DNA of 64,000 nucleotides from Acidimicrobiia bacterium. Its GTDB lineage: Bacteria; Actinomycetota; Acidimicrobiia; Spongiisociales; UBA11373. The notes under the pieces were generated by a model. That model saw nothing but the letters and a program-made list of their open reading frames with translations, was not told the DNA's origin and searched no databases. A program made the translations under genes and the position numbers. The stretch covers positions 1-64,000 of the forward strand of contig JBBDMM010000001.1 of NCBI GenBank assembly GCA_040878325.1, in the 5' to 3' direction. Within the stretch, counting starts at the first letter, position 1, and every line of letters starts with the position of its first letter. Shown here one piece after another: positions 10,511-18,844 of this stretch.

Positions 10511-11050
10511 CTATTCGCTCACCCCCCTCAGCACGAAACGCCACAGGCGCTCGGTCGCCCGCGAGATCCCGATCCGGGGCGACGCGGTCACGCGACCCGT
10601 CAGCAGCCCGGCTTCCAGGCGCAGCGGGCCCCCGGACAGCGACGACCCATCGTGCTCCCCGGTGACCCCGAGCGCCTGGGTGAGGTTTCCCGGCCCCACC
10701 GTCAGGGGACGGCGGCCTCCCCGCCGATGCTCGATGGTCTCGTGACCCTCGACCGGGATTCCACCCCGCAGCAGCACGGCGGCCGCGGTCCCCGGCGGCC
10801 CACACACCACGTTCATGCACCAATGGACCCCATACGAGCGGTAGACGTAGAGCGTGCCCGGAGCGCCGAACATGCTGCTGTTGCGCGGCGTCTCGCCCCG
10901 GAAGGCATGGCTGGCAGGATCGTTGGCACCGTCGTAGGCCTCGACCTCGGTGAGAGCCACCACTACCCGATCCCCGTCCACCTCACTGACCAGATGCCGG
11001 CCGAGAAGCCACCTGGCCGCCGCCAGCACCGGGCCGCCGAGTTCGGTCAC
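10511..11050 (-). CDS. mpg: 3-methyladenine DNA glycosylase (AAG/MPG family)
   Basis: A base-excision repair glycosylase of 179 aa that removes alkylated purines such as 3-methyladenine. Family hallmarks include the catalytic-Glu strand EVEAYDGANDPASHAFRG, RNSSMFGAPGTLYVY and YGVHWCMNVV. This is near the normal size of bacterial family members. GTG at 11050 overlaps the TGA of argF (GTGA), so translation is probably coupled. It is the last gene of the infC-pheST-argF string and is followed by a large stem-loop. The association of a repair gene with argF is simple co-location; no functional link is suggested. Confidence 0.92.
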   Translation of the reverse strand: MTELGGPVLAAARWLLGRHLVSEVDGDRVVVALTEVEAYDGANDPASHAFRGETPRNSSMFGAPGTLYVYRSYGVHWCMNVVCGPPGTAAAVLLRGGIPVEGHETIEHRRGGRRPLTVGPGNLTQALGVTGEHDGSSLSGGPLRLEAGLLTGRVTASPRIGISRATERLWRFVLRGVSE

Positions 11051-11949
11051 CCGGCGATGTGGAGCAGTAGCGCCTTGAACGCGTGCATTCTGTTCTCGGC
11101 CTGATCGAACACGCGGCTCCGGGCGTGATCCATCACCCCGTCGGTCACTTCCTCCCCGCGGTGCGCAGGAAGGCAGTGGAGAAAGATCGCCTGCTCGCCG
11201 GCGCGGGCAAACAGGGCCTCATCGATGCGATACGGATCGAACGCCTTCAGTCGCTGCTGCGACTCGAGCTCCTGACCCATTGATGTCCAGACGTCGGCGT
11301 AGACCGCGTCGGCACCCGCCACCGCCGCCTCAGGGTCCTCAGTTATCACGATCTCAGCGCCGGCCACGGCGACCGCCCGAGCTTCCGCCACTATTTTCTC
11401 CGCCGGGGCATATCCGGCCGGCGAAGCAACCCGCACCGTGACGCCGACCGCGGCACCGGCGATCATCAGCGAGTTGCACACGTTGTTACCATCGCCCACA
11501 TAGGCGATGGTCGCGCCCTTGAGGGGTCGGTTCTCGGCCAGTGTCTGTAGATCCGCCAGCGCCTGACATGGGTGCTCCAGATCGGAGAGCAGGTTGATCA
11601 CCGGCGCTTCGGCGAACTTGGCGATCGTCACCAGGTCACCGTGGCGGAAGACACGGAAGGCGAGGATGTCCAAGTAGCGGTCGAGCACCCGGGCGACGTC
11701 CTCCACCGCCTCGCGGCTCCCCAGCCCCACCTCATCCTGCTTCAGCACGATGGGCACCGCCCCCAGGTCGGTGACGGCGACTTCGCACGACACCCGGGTT
11801 CGGGTCGAGGGCTTCTGGAAGAACAGCCCGACCCGCTTCCCGGCGAGCGCTCCCCGCGTCTTGGCCGGGTCCTGCTTCACCGCCGCTGCCACGTCGAGCA
11901 CCGCGTGCAGTCCTTTGGCTCCGAGGTCGGCTACCCGGTTGAAATCCAT
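11047..11949 (-). CDS. argF: Ornithine carbamoyltransferase
   Basis: A protein of 300 aa that makes citrulline from ornithine and carbamoyl phosphate in arginine synthesis. It shows the carbamoyl-phosphate motif PSTRTR (about 48-53), HPCQALADL, the ornithine loop VWTSMGQE and HCLPAHRGEEVTD. These separate it from aspartate carbamoyltransferase. Starts one base after pheT ends and overlaps mpg by 4 bases. No other arg genes or ARG-box-like repeats are seen here, so regulation may follow the operon. Confidence 0.96.
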   Translation of the reverse strand: MDFNRVADLGAKGLHAVLDVAAAVKQDPAKTRGALAGKRVGLFFQKPSTRTRVSCEVAVTDLGAVPIVLKQDEVGLGSREAVEDVARVLDRYLDILAFRVFRHGDLVTIAKFAEAPVINLLSDLEHPCQALADLQTLAENRPLKGATIAYVGDGNNVCNSLMIAGAAVGVTVRVASPAGYAPAEKIVAEARAVAVAGAEIVITEDPEAAVAGADAVYADVWTSMGQELESQQRLKAFDPYRIDEALFARAGEQAIFLHCLPAHRGEEVTDGVMDHARSRVFDQAENRMHAFKALLLHIAG

Positions 11950-11950
11950 C

Positions 11951-14326
11951 TCAGCCTCCTCGGAGACGCCCGGCTAGTTTTTCGGCGACCTGCCCGGCGA
12001 TCGCCTCGCGGACCGGTATCAATTGTTCGTCGGTGAGGGTTCGATCCGGAGCCCGAAACGTGAGCCGCACGGCGACACTCGTTCTCCCGGGCTCCAGCGG
12101 TGGGCCACGGAACACGTCGAAGATGCGGGCGCGCTCCAGCATTTCTCCGGCGGCTCCTTGGATCACCTGCACGAGGGAGGCGGCAGGGACCGACTCGGCG
12201 AGGTCGAACGCGAGGTCGAACACCACGGGTGGGAACAGGCTGGGAGCCCGGAACGCCACCCGGCGCGGGATGAGGGCGTCCAGATCCAACTCGCCGGCGG
12301 CAACCCGGCCGGTGATTCCGAATCGTTCCGACACTGCGGGGTGGATCTCCCCCACGAACCCGATCGCCTCTTCCCCGAGCATCACCCGGGCGCATCGCCC
12401 GGGGTGGTAACCCGCCTCGTGCACCTGCTCGAGTCGGCCGTCGATATGGAGCGCGGCAAGCAGCGCCTCGACGACCCCGGTGGCATCGCGGGCATCACGC
12501 TCGGGACGCGCTTCCCACGCCGCCCCTGGAGTCCGCCCGGACGCCACGAAGGCGAGCTGCTGAGGCTGCTCGGGCAATTCGGCGTCGGATGGGAAGAAGA
12601 CCGTCCCCATCTCGAAGAGGCTCACATCGCCGAGGTTTCGAGCCTGATTGAGGGCGACTCCCTCGAGGAGGCCGGGCAGAAGTGTGGTCCGCAAGTGCCG
12701 CTGTTCGTCGCCCAGCGGGTTGCGGACCTCTACCGGGGAGCTCCGCCGATCGCCTGCCGGGATATCCATCGCCTTGAGTGCCTCAACGCCCATGAAATCG
12801 AAGTTCCAGACTTCGAAGTAGCCCGCCCCGACCATCACCTGGCGGATCAGCCGCTCGCGCCGCGACCAGGCCGGAAGCACTCCGCCCTTGCCGAAGGGCA
12901 GGGTTGCCGGAATCTTGTCATACCCGTGGATCCGGGCCACCTCTTCGACCAGGTCGGCCGGGCGGCTCACATCCGGCCGAAAGGACGGCACGGTGACCAC
13001 GAGATCGGACTTGCCCGACACCGCGAACCCGAGCCTCCGCAGGTACGCCGCCGCCGTTTTCGGATCGATCGGAATGCCCAGCAGTCGCTGCGCCTCCCCC
13101 GCCGGCAGCGTCACCACCGGTGCGATCCATGGCGTCGGGTAGTGGTCGATGAAGCCATCCGCGACCTCGGCGCCGGCGAGGTCGACCATCAGCCCGGCGG
13201 CGCGCGCCGACGCAAGCGGCGGAAGGTGGGGGTCGACGCCCCTTTCGAAACGCGACACGGCCTCGGACCGCATGCCATGACGCTTTCCTGCCAGGAGCAC
13301 CCCCTCCGGCGCGAAGTGGGCCACCTCGAGCAGTATCCGGGTGGTCGCCCCGGACACCTCCGACTCCTCACCACCCATGATCCCCGCCAGGCCAAGCGGG
13401 CTCTCCGGACCGGCGATCACGAGATCGGCCTCGGTGAGCTCCCGATCTGCTCCATCCAGGGTTCGCAGGGTCTCCCCCGGGCGTGCTCGCCGCACCACGA
13501 TGGTCTCTTCGGGGATGCGATCGAGGTCGAAAGCGTGCAACGGCTGGCCGTATTCGATCATCACATAGTTGGTGATGTCGACGATGTTGTTGATCGGCCT
13601 GATTCCCACTCGGCGCAGGCGGTCCCTCATCCACAAAGGGGAGGCCTGCACGGTCACCTGCCGCAGCTCGCGCGCCGTGAACCGGGGACAGAGCGCCGGT
13701 TCTTCCACCCGCACCACCGCGTTGGTGGCACCGCCAGTCGGCGCGACCGTCGGGACCGGGAACCGCACCGGGACGTCGAAGTAGGCAGCCAGGTCGCGGG
13801 CGATCCCGTAGATCGACATCGCATCCGGGCGATTGGGGGTGATCGACAAGTCGAACACTGCGTCCGGGTACGCCAGCGTCTCGGCGAAGTCGGACCCGGG
13901 GACGAGACCGCCGTCGAGGATGAGGATGCCATCGGATTCGTCGCCGATCCCCAATTCGGTCTCCGATGCGATCATCCCCGGAGAGGCGACGCCGCGGATC
14001 TCGCGCTCCCCCACTTCCAGCCCCCCCGCCAGCACAGATCCCACCCGGGCGTAGGCGACGGTGGCGCCCGCGTCGAAGTTCCATGCGCCGCAGACGACCT
14101 CGAGTGGAGGGCTACCAGAGTCGAGAGTGACCACGCGCAGCCGATCGGCATCCGGATGCGGCCGGATCGATTCCACCCGCGCCACCACCACCCCCGAGAA
14201 GGGGACCTCGAGCCGTTCGACGGTCTCCACCTCGATCCCCAGAACGGTCAAGACCCGGGCGATCTCGTCAGGATCGTCCACCGGCAGATCCACGAACTCC
14301 TCGATCCAGCGAAGCGAGGCCTTCAT
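11951..14326 (-). CDS. pheT: Phenylalanyl-tRNA synthetase beta subunit
   Basis: A protein of 791 aa, normal for bacterial PheT. It has the N-terminal EMAP/tRNA-binding-like domain (VARVESIRPHPDADRLRV), B3/B4 editing domain, B5 domain (DPKTAAAYLRRLGF), the catalytic-like core and the C-terminal ferredoxin-fold anticodon-binding domain (FPPVVFDLAFDLAESVPA). It forms the alpha2-beta2 enzyme with PheS. ATG at 14326 overlaps the pheS stop (ATGA). A very long open frame on the opposite strand is a codon-bias shadow. Confidence 0.97.
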   Translation of the reverse strand: MKASLRWIEEFVDLPVDDPDEIARVLTVLGIEVETVERLEVPFSGVVVARVESIRPHPDADRLRVVTLDSGSPPLEVVCGAWNFDAGATVAYARVGSVLAGGLEVGEREIRGVASPGMIASETELGIGDESDGILILDGGLVPGSDFAETLAYPDAVFDLSITPNRPDAMSIYGIARDLAAYFDVPVRFPVPTVAPTGGATNAVVRVEEPALCPRFTARELRQVTVQASPLWMRDRLRRVGIRPINNIVDITNYVMIEYGQPLHAFDLDRIPEETIVVRRARPGETLRTLDGADRELTEADLVIAGPESPLGLAGIMGGEESEVSGATTRILLEVAHFAPEGVLLAGKRHGMRSEAVSRFERGVDPHLPPLASARAAGLMVDLAGAEVADGFIDHYPTPWIAPVVTLPAGEAQRLLGIPIDPKTAAAYLRRLGFAVSGKSDLVVTVPSFRPDVSRPADLVEEVARIHGYDKIPATLPFGKGGVLPAWSRRERLIRQVMVGAGYFEVWNFDFMGVEALKAMDIPAGDRRSSPVEVRNPLGDEQRHLRTTLLPGLLEGVALNQARNLGDVSLFEMGTVFFPSDAELPEQPQQLAFVASGRTPGAAWEARPERDARDATGVVEALLAALHIDGRLEQVHEAGYHPGRCARVMLGEEAIGFVGEIHPAVSERFGITGRVAAGELDLDALIPRRVAFRAPSLFPPVVFDLAFDLAESVPAASLVQVIQGAAGEMLERARIFDVFRGPPLEPGRTSVAVRLTFRAPDRTLTDEQLIPVREAIAGQVAEKLAGRLRGG

Positions 14327-15366
14327 CGGAACTGCTCCAGGACCCGTAGATCGGAGCTGAAGAAATGGCGCAACTCGGGCACCTGGTACCGGATCATCGC
14401 CAGCCGATCCAACCCCATCCCGAAGGCGAAACCCGACACCCGGGTGGGGTCATAGCCGACGTTCTCGAGGACGTTCGGATCGACCATTCCGCAGCCGAGC
14501 AATTCGATCCACCCCGTCTGGCTGCATATCCGGCACCCCGCTCCATCGCAGCCGAAACACGACACGTGCATCTCGGCCGACGGCTCGGTGAAGGGGAAGA
14601 AGTTCGGGACGAACTGCAGCCTGCGGCCGGGACCGAAGAACTCGTCGGCCATGTGCTGCAGAGTCCCCCGCAGGTCGGCAAAGGTGATCGACTCGTCGAC
14701 GACGAGTCCCTCCAGCTGGTGGAACACCACCGCGTGGGTGGCGTCGGTGGTCTCTCGCCGATACACCCTGCCGGGGGCGACGATGTACACGGGGGGATCG
14801 TGCTCCTCCATCCATCGCACCTGCACCGTGGACGTTTGCGTGCGCAGCAGCACCCCTTCGGGATCGTCGCCGTGTCGGATGTAGAGGGTGTCCGTCTCGA
14901 GCCGGGCGGGATGGGCGTCGGGGTAGTTCAGCGCCCGGAAGTTGTGATAGTCCGTGTCGATCTCGGGACCGGACGCCACCGTGTACCCGAGACCCACGAA
15001 GATGTCCACCACCTCGTCCCACACCTGCCGTACCAGATGGACGGCACCTCTCGCCGGTGCCCGGCCCGGGAGGGTCATGTCGAGTCCTTCCTCCGCCAGA
15101 CGGGCGTCGCGCTGAGCCGACTGGAGCTCGAGCCGCCGCTCCTCGATTCGGCTGTTCAATCGGGTGGCAGCCTCGTTGACGACCCGGCCAAGGTCGCGTT
15201 TGGTGGCCGCGTCGGCTTCTCGCAGCGATCGCCGGCCCACGGTCACCGGGGAGGCGGGATCGACCAGGTCGGCCTCGACCTGGTCGACCGCGGCCAAGGA
15301 TGACGCGGCTTCGAGCCGCTCGAGGGCGGCGGCGACGAACGACCGGATCTCGTCGGGTGAGGTCAC
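14323..15366 (-). CDS. pheS: Phenylalanyl-tRNA synthetase alpha subunit
   Basis: A protein of 347 aa. An N-terminal coiled coil for tRNA binding is followed by the class II catalytic core: motif 2 VYRRETTDATHAVVFHQLEG, FPFTEPSAEMHV, and motif 3 FAFGMGLDRLAM near the C terminus. The Cys-rich CFGCDGAGCRICSQTGW segment is a known feature in many PheS proteins. GTG at 15366 lies 12 bases after the preceding methylase stop. Acts with PheT, which overlaps its 3' end. Confidence 0.97.
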   Translation of the reverse strand: MTSPDEIRSFVAAALERLEAASSLAAVDQVEADLVDPASPVTVGRRSLREADAATKRDLGRVVNEAATRLNSRIEERRLELQSAQRDARLAEEGLDMTLPGRAPARGAVHLVRQVWDEVVDIFVGLGYTVASGPEIDTDYHNFRALNYPDAHPARLETDTLYIRHGDDPEGVLLRTQTSTVQVRWMEEHDPPVYIVAPGRVYRRETTDATHAVVFHQLEGLVVDESITFADLRGTLQHMADEFFGPGRRLQFVPNFFPFTEPSAEMHVSCFGCDGAGCRICSQTGWIELLGCGMVDPNVLENVGYDPTRVSGFAFGMGLDRLAMIRYQVPELRHFFSSDLRVLEQFR

Positions 15367-15378
15367 TGCGAGAGCAGG

Positions 15379-16131
15379 TTAGATCGTGCCGCCCGGCGAC
15401 GGTCCCGAGCCGCCCAGGAACGCGACGATGGCCCCGGCAACCGCCGCATTGAGGCTCTCGGCGCCGCTCGCCATCGGAATGGTCACCCGGATATCGGCGG
15501 AGGCCACGATCTCGGCGGGGAGGCCGTGGGGCTCGCTCCCCACCAGAATGGCGGCATCGGCCGGGAGCGGCCCGGGAGCAACGCCGCCCTCGACCACGGT
15601 GGCGATCAGCACTCGACCTCCGGATTGGACCTGGTCGAGATGGTCGGCTTGAGCCAAGGTGGTGCGGAACTGGCCGCCGGCGCCTGCCCGCAGCACCTTG
15701 GGCGACCATGGATCCGCCGAGCCCGGCCCCGCGACGAAGGCATAGGAGAGGGCCGCCGCAGTGCGGATCAGGCTGCCGCAATTGCCTGGGTCGCCCACCC
15801 CCCAAGCGACGATCAAGCGTCCCGAGGGGATGGCGGATGGAGCCGGGATCGCCATCACCGCCACCGGGCTCTGCGCCTCCTCGGTGGTCGACAGCTTCGC
15901 CAGCACTTCGGGACTCACCGCGGTGAATTCGACGCCGGCGGCACTGCCCAGAGAGACGCCGACCTCATCGTCCTCCAGCCCATAGATCGCCGCGATCGGG
16001 AAACCGTTGGCCACCGCCTCGCCGATCAGCACCGGCCCCTCCAGCAGCGTTCGCCCCGCATCGGCGCGCCCCCGCCGCCGATGGAGCCGTACGACCGCCA
16101 CCACCTCGGGGTTGCGAAGAGAAGTGATCAA
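15379..16131 (-). CDS. SpoU/TrmH-family RNA 2'-O-methyltransferase
   Basis: A 250-aa SPOUT methyltransferase. An N-terminal substrate-binding domain (ITSLRNPEVVAVVRLHRRRG) precedes the knotted domain with GVGDPGNCGSLIRTAAAL (motif 1), ILVGSEPHGLP (motif 2) and IPMASGAESLNAAVAGAI (motif 3), which bind S-adenosylmethionine. The N-terminal domain and the gene's place between rplT and pheS fit the 23S rRNA/tsr-like branch, but the exact target nucleotide cannot be read from sequence. TTG at 16131 is used as start because GAGGTG precedes it and because ITSLRNP is where family members begin. Confidence 0.9.
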   Translation of the reverse strand: MITSLRNPEVVAVVRLHRRRGRADAGRTLLEGPVLIGEAVANGFPIAAIYGLEDDEVGVSLGSAAGVEFTAVSPEVLAKLSTTEEAQSPVAVMAIPAPSAIPSGRLIVAWGVGDPGNCGSLIRTAAALSYAFVAGPGSADPWSPKVLRAGAGGQFRTTLAQADHLDQVQSGGRVLIATVVEGGVAPGPLPADAAILVGSEPHGLPAEIVASADIRVTIPMASGAESLNAAVAGAIVAFLGGSGPSPGGTI

Positions 16132-16194
16132 CCGGTCACCTCGGGAACGAACTCACAAGATGCCATGTACCAACGGCGGGACGAGGCTCTCGCC

Positions 16195-16548
16195 CTACTC
16201 CGCCGCGCCGGCCACCTTCACCAGGGCACCGAAGGCCGCTGGATCCGACACCGCCATCTCGGCGAGCATCTTCCGGTCGATCTCGATCTCGGCCGCTTTG
16301 AGGCCTGCGATGAGGCGCGAGTAGGTGGTGCCGTGCTGGCGGGCGGCCGCATTGATGCGGGCGATCCACAGCCGGCGAAAATCTCCTTTACGGGCCCTCC
16401 GGTGGGAGTACGCATCCTGCATCGCCCCCATCACCTGCTCGTTGGCAGTACGGAGCCGGCGGCTGCGAGCCCCCGTGTATCCCTTCGCCCGCTCGAGAAT
16501 CTTCCGGCGTTTCTTCTTCGAGTGGACGGAGCGCTTGATTCTTGCCAT
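16195..16548 (-). CDS. rplT: Ribosomal protein L20
   Basis: A 117-aa 50S protein that binds 23S domain I and helps early assembly. The sequence [19 protein letters not shown], the basic helix [18 protein letters not shown] and [19 protein letters not shown] are diagnostic. ATG at 16548 follows AGGAGG with a 6-nt spacer, so longer upstream reading is not needed. Third gene of the infC-rpmI-rplT operon. Confidence 0.98.
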   Translation of the reverse strand: MARIKRSVHSKKKRRKILERAKGYTGARSRRLRTANEQVMGAMQDAYSHRRARKGDFRRLWIARINAAARQHGTTYSRLIAGLKAAEIEIDRKMLAEMAVSDPAAFGALVKVAGAAE

Positions 16549-16558
16549 CAGCCGCCTC

Positions 16559-16756
16559 CTAGCGTCCCAACATCCGATTGACCCGCTTGCGATCGGCGGA
16601 AGACACCTCGGTGTCCCCCGCAAGCCGTCGCATCCGCGAGCTCGACTTCTTTCCCATGACCAGATGCGCCCGAAAGGCCTGAAGGCGTCGGAGCTTGCCG
16701 CTGCCCGTGACCTTGAACCGCTTGGCCGCTGATCGTCTCGTCTTCTGCTTCGGCAT
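16559..16756 (-). CDS. rpmI: Ribosomal protein L35
   Basis: A 65-aa basic protein of the large subunit. [20 protein letters not shown] and the central [18 protein letters not shown] are typical of L35. It starts 3 bases after infC and ends 10 bases before the rplT start, the classic gene order. Confidence 0.98.
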   Translation of the reverse strand: MPKQKTRRSAAKRFKVTGSGKLRRLQAFRAHLVMGKKSSSRMRRLAGDTEVSSADRKRVNRMLGR

Positions 16757-16759
16757 TTC

Positions 16760-17371
16760 TCACTCCTCGGCGGCCGTGGCCGCATCATCATCATTCGTGC
16801 CGGCCGCAAGGTCGCCGGTCGTCGTCTCGTCAGCCGCCGATCCCTCGTCGGCCTCCCGGCGCCGCTTCTCCGGCGTCAGTTGCATGGTCATGTTGCGGCC
16901 CTCGAGCTTCGGGCCGGTCTCGACCCCGCCGATTCCGACCACATCCGCCGCCAGTCGCTTCAGGATTCGCTCCCCCAGCTCCGGGTGGGTCACCTCGCGT
17001 CCCCGAAACATCATCGTGATCTTCACCTTGTCGCCCTCGTCGAGAAACTCGATGACCCGGCGCTTCTTCACTTCGTAGTCGTGAGTGTCGATCTTGGGCC
17101 GGAACTTGACTTCCTTGACAACCGTCCTGGTCTGCTTCTTGCGGGCCTCACGCTGACGGACCGACTGCTCGTACTTGTACTTGCCGTAGTCCATCATCCG
17201 ACACACGGGCGGTTTGGCATCCGGTGCCACTTCGACGAGGTCCAATCCGAGTTGGCTGGCGAGCCACCTGGCCTCCTCGATCTTCCGCACGCCGATCTGG
17301 CTTCCGTCCGGTGCGACGACACGCACCTCTTTCGCCCTGATCTTGTCGTTGACCCTCAGTTCCTGTGTGAT
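16760..17371 (-). CDS. infC: Translation initiation factor IF-3, with non-canonical AUC start
   Basis: A 203-aa protein that keeps ribosomal subunits apart and checks start-codon pairing. The N domain ([34 protein letters not shown]) and the C domain ([20 protein letters not shown]) are normal; an acidic tail [10 protein letters not shown] ends it. Where homologues begin ([11 protein letters not shown]) there is no ATG, GTG or TTG. The codon is ATC at 17371, preceded by AGGAGGAG and a 5-nt spacer. An in-frame ATG at 17527 exists but lies in tandem repeats and would add a 52-residue unrelated tail. A rare start codon, as in E. coli (AUU), would let IF-3 repress its own synthesis. Confidence 0.93.
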   Translation of the reverse strand: MTQELRVNDKIRAKEVRVVAPDGSQIGVRKIEEARWLASQLGLDLVEVAPDAKPPVCRMMDYGKYKYEQSVRQREARKKQTRTVVKEVKFRPKIDTHDYEVKKRRVIEFLDEGDKVKITMMFRGREVTHPELGERILKRLAADVVGIGGVETGPKLEGRNMTMQLTPEKRRREADEGSAADETTTGDLAAGTNDDDAATAAEE

Positions 17372-17404
17372 CTGATCTCCTCCTCGACGGCCGACAAAGT
17401 GAAA

Positions 17405-17423
17405 GACGGCAGCGGCTGCCGTC
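17405..17423 (-). terminator. infC leader: Candidate attenuator in the infC leader
   Basis: Minus-strand GACGGCAG-CCG-CTGCCGTC is a perfect 8-bp hairpin followed by TTTCACTTTG, the form of an intrinsic terminator. It lies 33 bases upstream of the infC AUC start, after the probable promoter. Leaders of infC-rpmI-rplT operons are known to be controlled by L20 or by attenuation in other bacteria; the mechanism here is inferred. Confidence 0.55.
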
Positions 17424-17503
17424 TCGTGAGAACGACCACGGCGCACGATTCTCGTGGCCGGGTGGGAAGCAGCGCCTCCTCTTTCGTATTCAGTTGTGCA
17501 GCA

Positions 17504-17509
17504 AGCATA
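17504..17509 (-). promoter_or_regulatory. Candidate -10 box for the infC operon
   Basis: Minus-strand TATGCT lies at the edge of the CGATACG array. Transcription from it would give a leader of about 125 nt that contains the 17405-17423 hairpin. No good -35 hexamer is visible because the array occupies that place. Confidence 0.4.
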
Positions 17510-17510
17510 G

Positions 17511-17566
17511 CGATACGCGATGCGCAATACGCGATACGCGATACGCGATACGCGATACGCGATACG
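17511..17566. repeat. Short tandem array, 7-bp unit CGATACG
   Basis: About seven near-exact copies of CGATACG (minus-strand CGTATCG) lie between rnhB and infC. A looser second block of GCGAATCGC/GCGTATCGC text follows at about 17608-17643, just before the rnhB stop. The same unit recurs at 21904-21927 in another gap. No gene is seen in 17372-17645. Confidence 0.85.
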
Positions 17567-17645
17567 ACAGAGGGTCGCCGACCCCGCCGCTGGGAGATCA
17601 TCCTGGCTCCTTCGAATTGCGAATCGCGTATCGCGAATCGCGCTC

Positions 17646-18341
17646 TTAGAACAACCGTCCCTGCGCCTCCGGACGCACCAGCCGTGCGACCCCGTTCCAC
17701 ATCAGCGAGTCCATGAATACCCACGACCTACGGTGGATTGCGCTCGGGCCATACCACTGGAGGGCGGCCTGGTGGCGTGGTTCGGGATAGCCCTTGTTCG
17801 AGTCGAACCCGTAGGCCGGATAGTGCTCGGCTTCGACTCGCATGAGCCGATCGCGGGTGACCTTGGCGAGAATCGACGCGGCCGCGATCGACAGGCAGGT
17901 GGCATCCCCCCTGACAATGGTCTCGGTGCGGGGGCCTCCCACGAAGTCCCACGACCCATCGACCACCACCGCTTCAGGAGTCACTCCGAGCCCGTCGATC
18001 GCCCTCCTGGCTGCTAGCCGCTGGGCCTCCGACATACCCAGTTCATCACACTCTTCGAAAGAGGCGTGACCTACCGCCCATGCTTCGCACCACTCTGCGA
18101 CCCGATCGAAGCGCGCCTCTCGTTCGCCCTCAGTGAGCATCTTCGAGTCACGGAGCTTGTAGATCCGACGGTCGCGCGGAACGACGACGGCGCCAACGGT
18201 GATCGGGCCAGCCCAGGCTCCCCGGCCCACCTCGTCGACCCCGACGACGACGGTGGCGCCAGCCTCCCAGAGCGATCGCTCGACGACGAGGCCCGGCGCA
18301 GACCCCTTCAGAGCTCCGCGCAACATGGGGACAGTGGGCAC
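17646..18341 (-). CDS. rnhB: Ribonuclease HII
   Basis: A 231-aa enzyme that nicks RNA in RNA:DNA hybrids and removes misincorporated ribonucleotides. It shows GVDEVGRGAWAGP with the first catalytic Asp-Glu, LRDSKML, the third acid region (VVDGSWDF), and AAASILAKVTRDR followed by YPAYGFDSNKGY. GTG at 18341 is taken as start; an ATG five codons downstream is an alternative. It lies after ribH in transcription order with a 41-bp gap, so it may share the riboflavin transcript. Confidence 0.94.
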   Translation of the reverse strand: MPTVPMLRGALKGSAPGLVVERSLWEAGATVVVGVDEVGRGAWAGPITVGAVVVPRDRRIYKLRDSKMLTEGEREARFDRVAEWCEAWAVGHASFEECDELGMSEAQRLAARRAIDGLGVTPEAVVVDGSWDFVGGPRTETIVRGDATCLSIAAASILAKVTRDRLMRVEAEHYPAYGFDSNKGYPEPRHQAALQWYGPSAIHRRSWVFMDSLMWNGVARLVRPEAQGRLF

Positions 18342-18382
18342 CTGCCGACGTTAACGCGGGTGGACCCTCCAGCCGCGTCGCT

Positions 18383-18844
18383 TCAGGTGCCCCGCAGCGC
18401 CCGCACGGCGTGAGCCGCCCGCACTGCGGCCTCGGCGGCCTCGGCACCCTTGTTCGCCGGGCCGGCGATGCTGCGTTCGACTGCCTGCGACGCGGTGCTG
18501 GTGGTGAGGACCCCGAAGGCCACCGGCACTCCGGTGTCCACCGCCACCTGCTGGAGTCCCGCCGCGGTCTGAGTGGCCACATGTTGATAGTGATCCGTCT
18601 CCCCCAGGATCACTGCGCCGAGGGCGACCACGCAATCGTGGCCTGCCTCGACCAGCGCCCGGGCCACCACCGGCAACTCGAACGCCCCGTGCACCCAAAT
18701 GACGGTGGGGTTGGGTGCCCCTGCCCGATCGAGAGCCTCCAGGGCTCCGCGCAACAGTCCTTGTGTGATCGATCCGTTGAACTCGGCGACGACTATCCCC
18801 ACCCGCAACCCGCGCGCATCGAACGGTGGGACGATATCAGCCAT
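18383..18844 (-). CDS. ribH: 6,7-dimethyl-8-ribityllumazine synthase
   Basis: A protein of 153 aa that condenses the dihydroxybutanone phosphate made by RibBA with the RibD product. Motifs: [32 protein letters not shown] (catalytic His) and [13 protein letters not shown]. Normal length for this icosahedral-shell enzyme. Its ATG lies inside the last codons of ribBA (8-base overlap), indicating coupled translation. Confidence 0.97.
   Translation of the reverse strand: MADIVPPFDARGLRVGIVVAEFNGSITQGLLRGALEALDRAGAPNPTVIWVHGAFELPVVARALVEAGHDCVVALGAVILGETDHYQHVATQTAAGLQQVAVDTGVPVAFGVLTTSTASQAVERSIAGPANKGAEAAEAAVRAAHAVRALRGT

Noticed and set aside
12023-14455. 810-codon open frame on the plus strand
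   Set aside because: It runs exactly antisense to pheT, has low-complexity His/Arg/Gly/Asp-rich composition and no recognisable domain. High GC keeps the opposite frame open.
14450-15805. 451-codon open frame on the minus strand spanning pheS and the methylase
   Set aside because: Another frame of two well-supported genes.
17511-17566. CRISPR array
   Set aside because: Units are 7 bp and directly adjacent, with no spacers and no cas genes.
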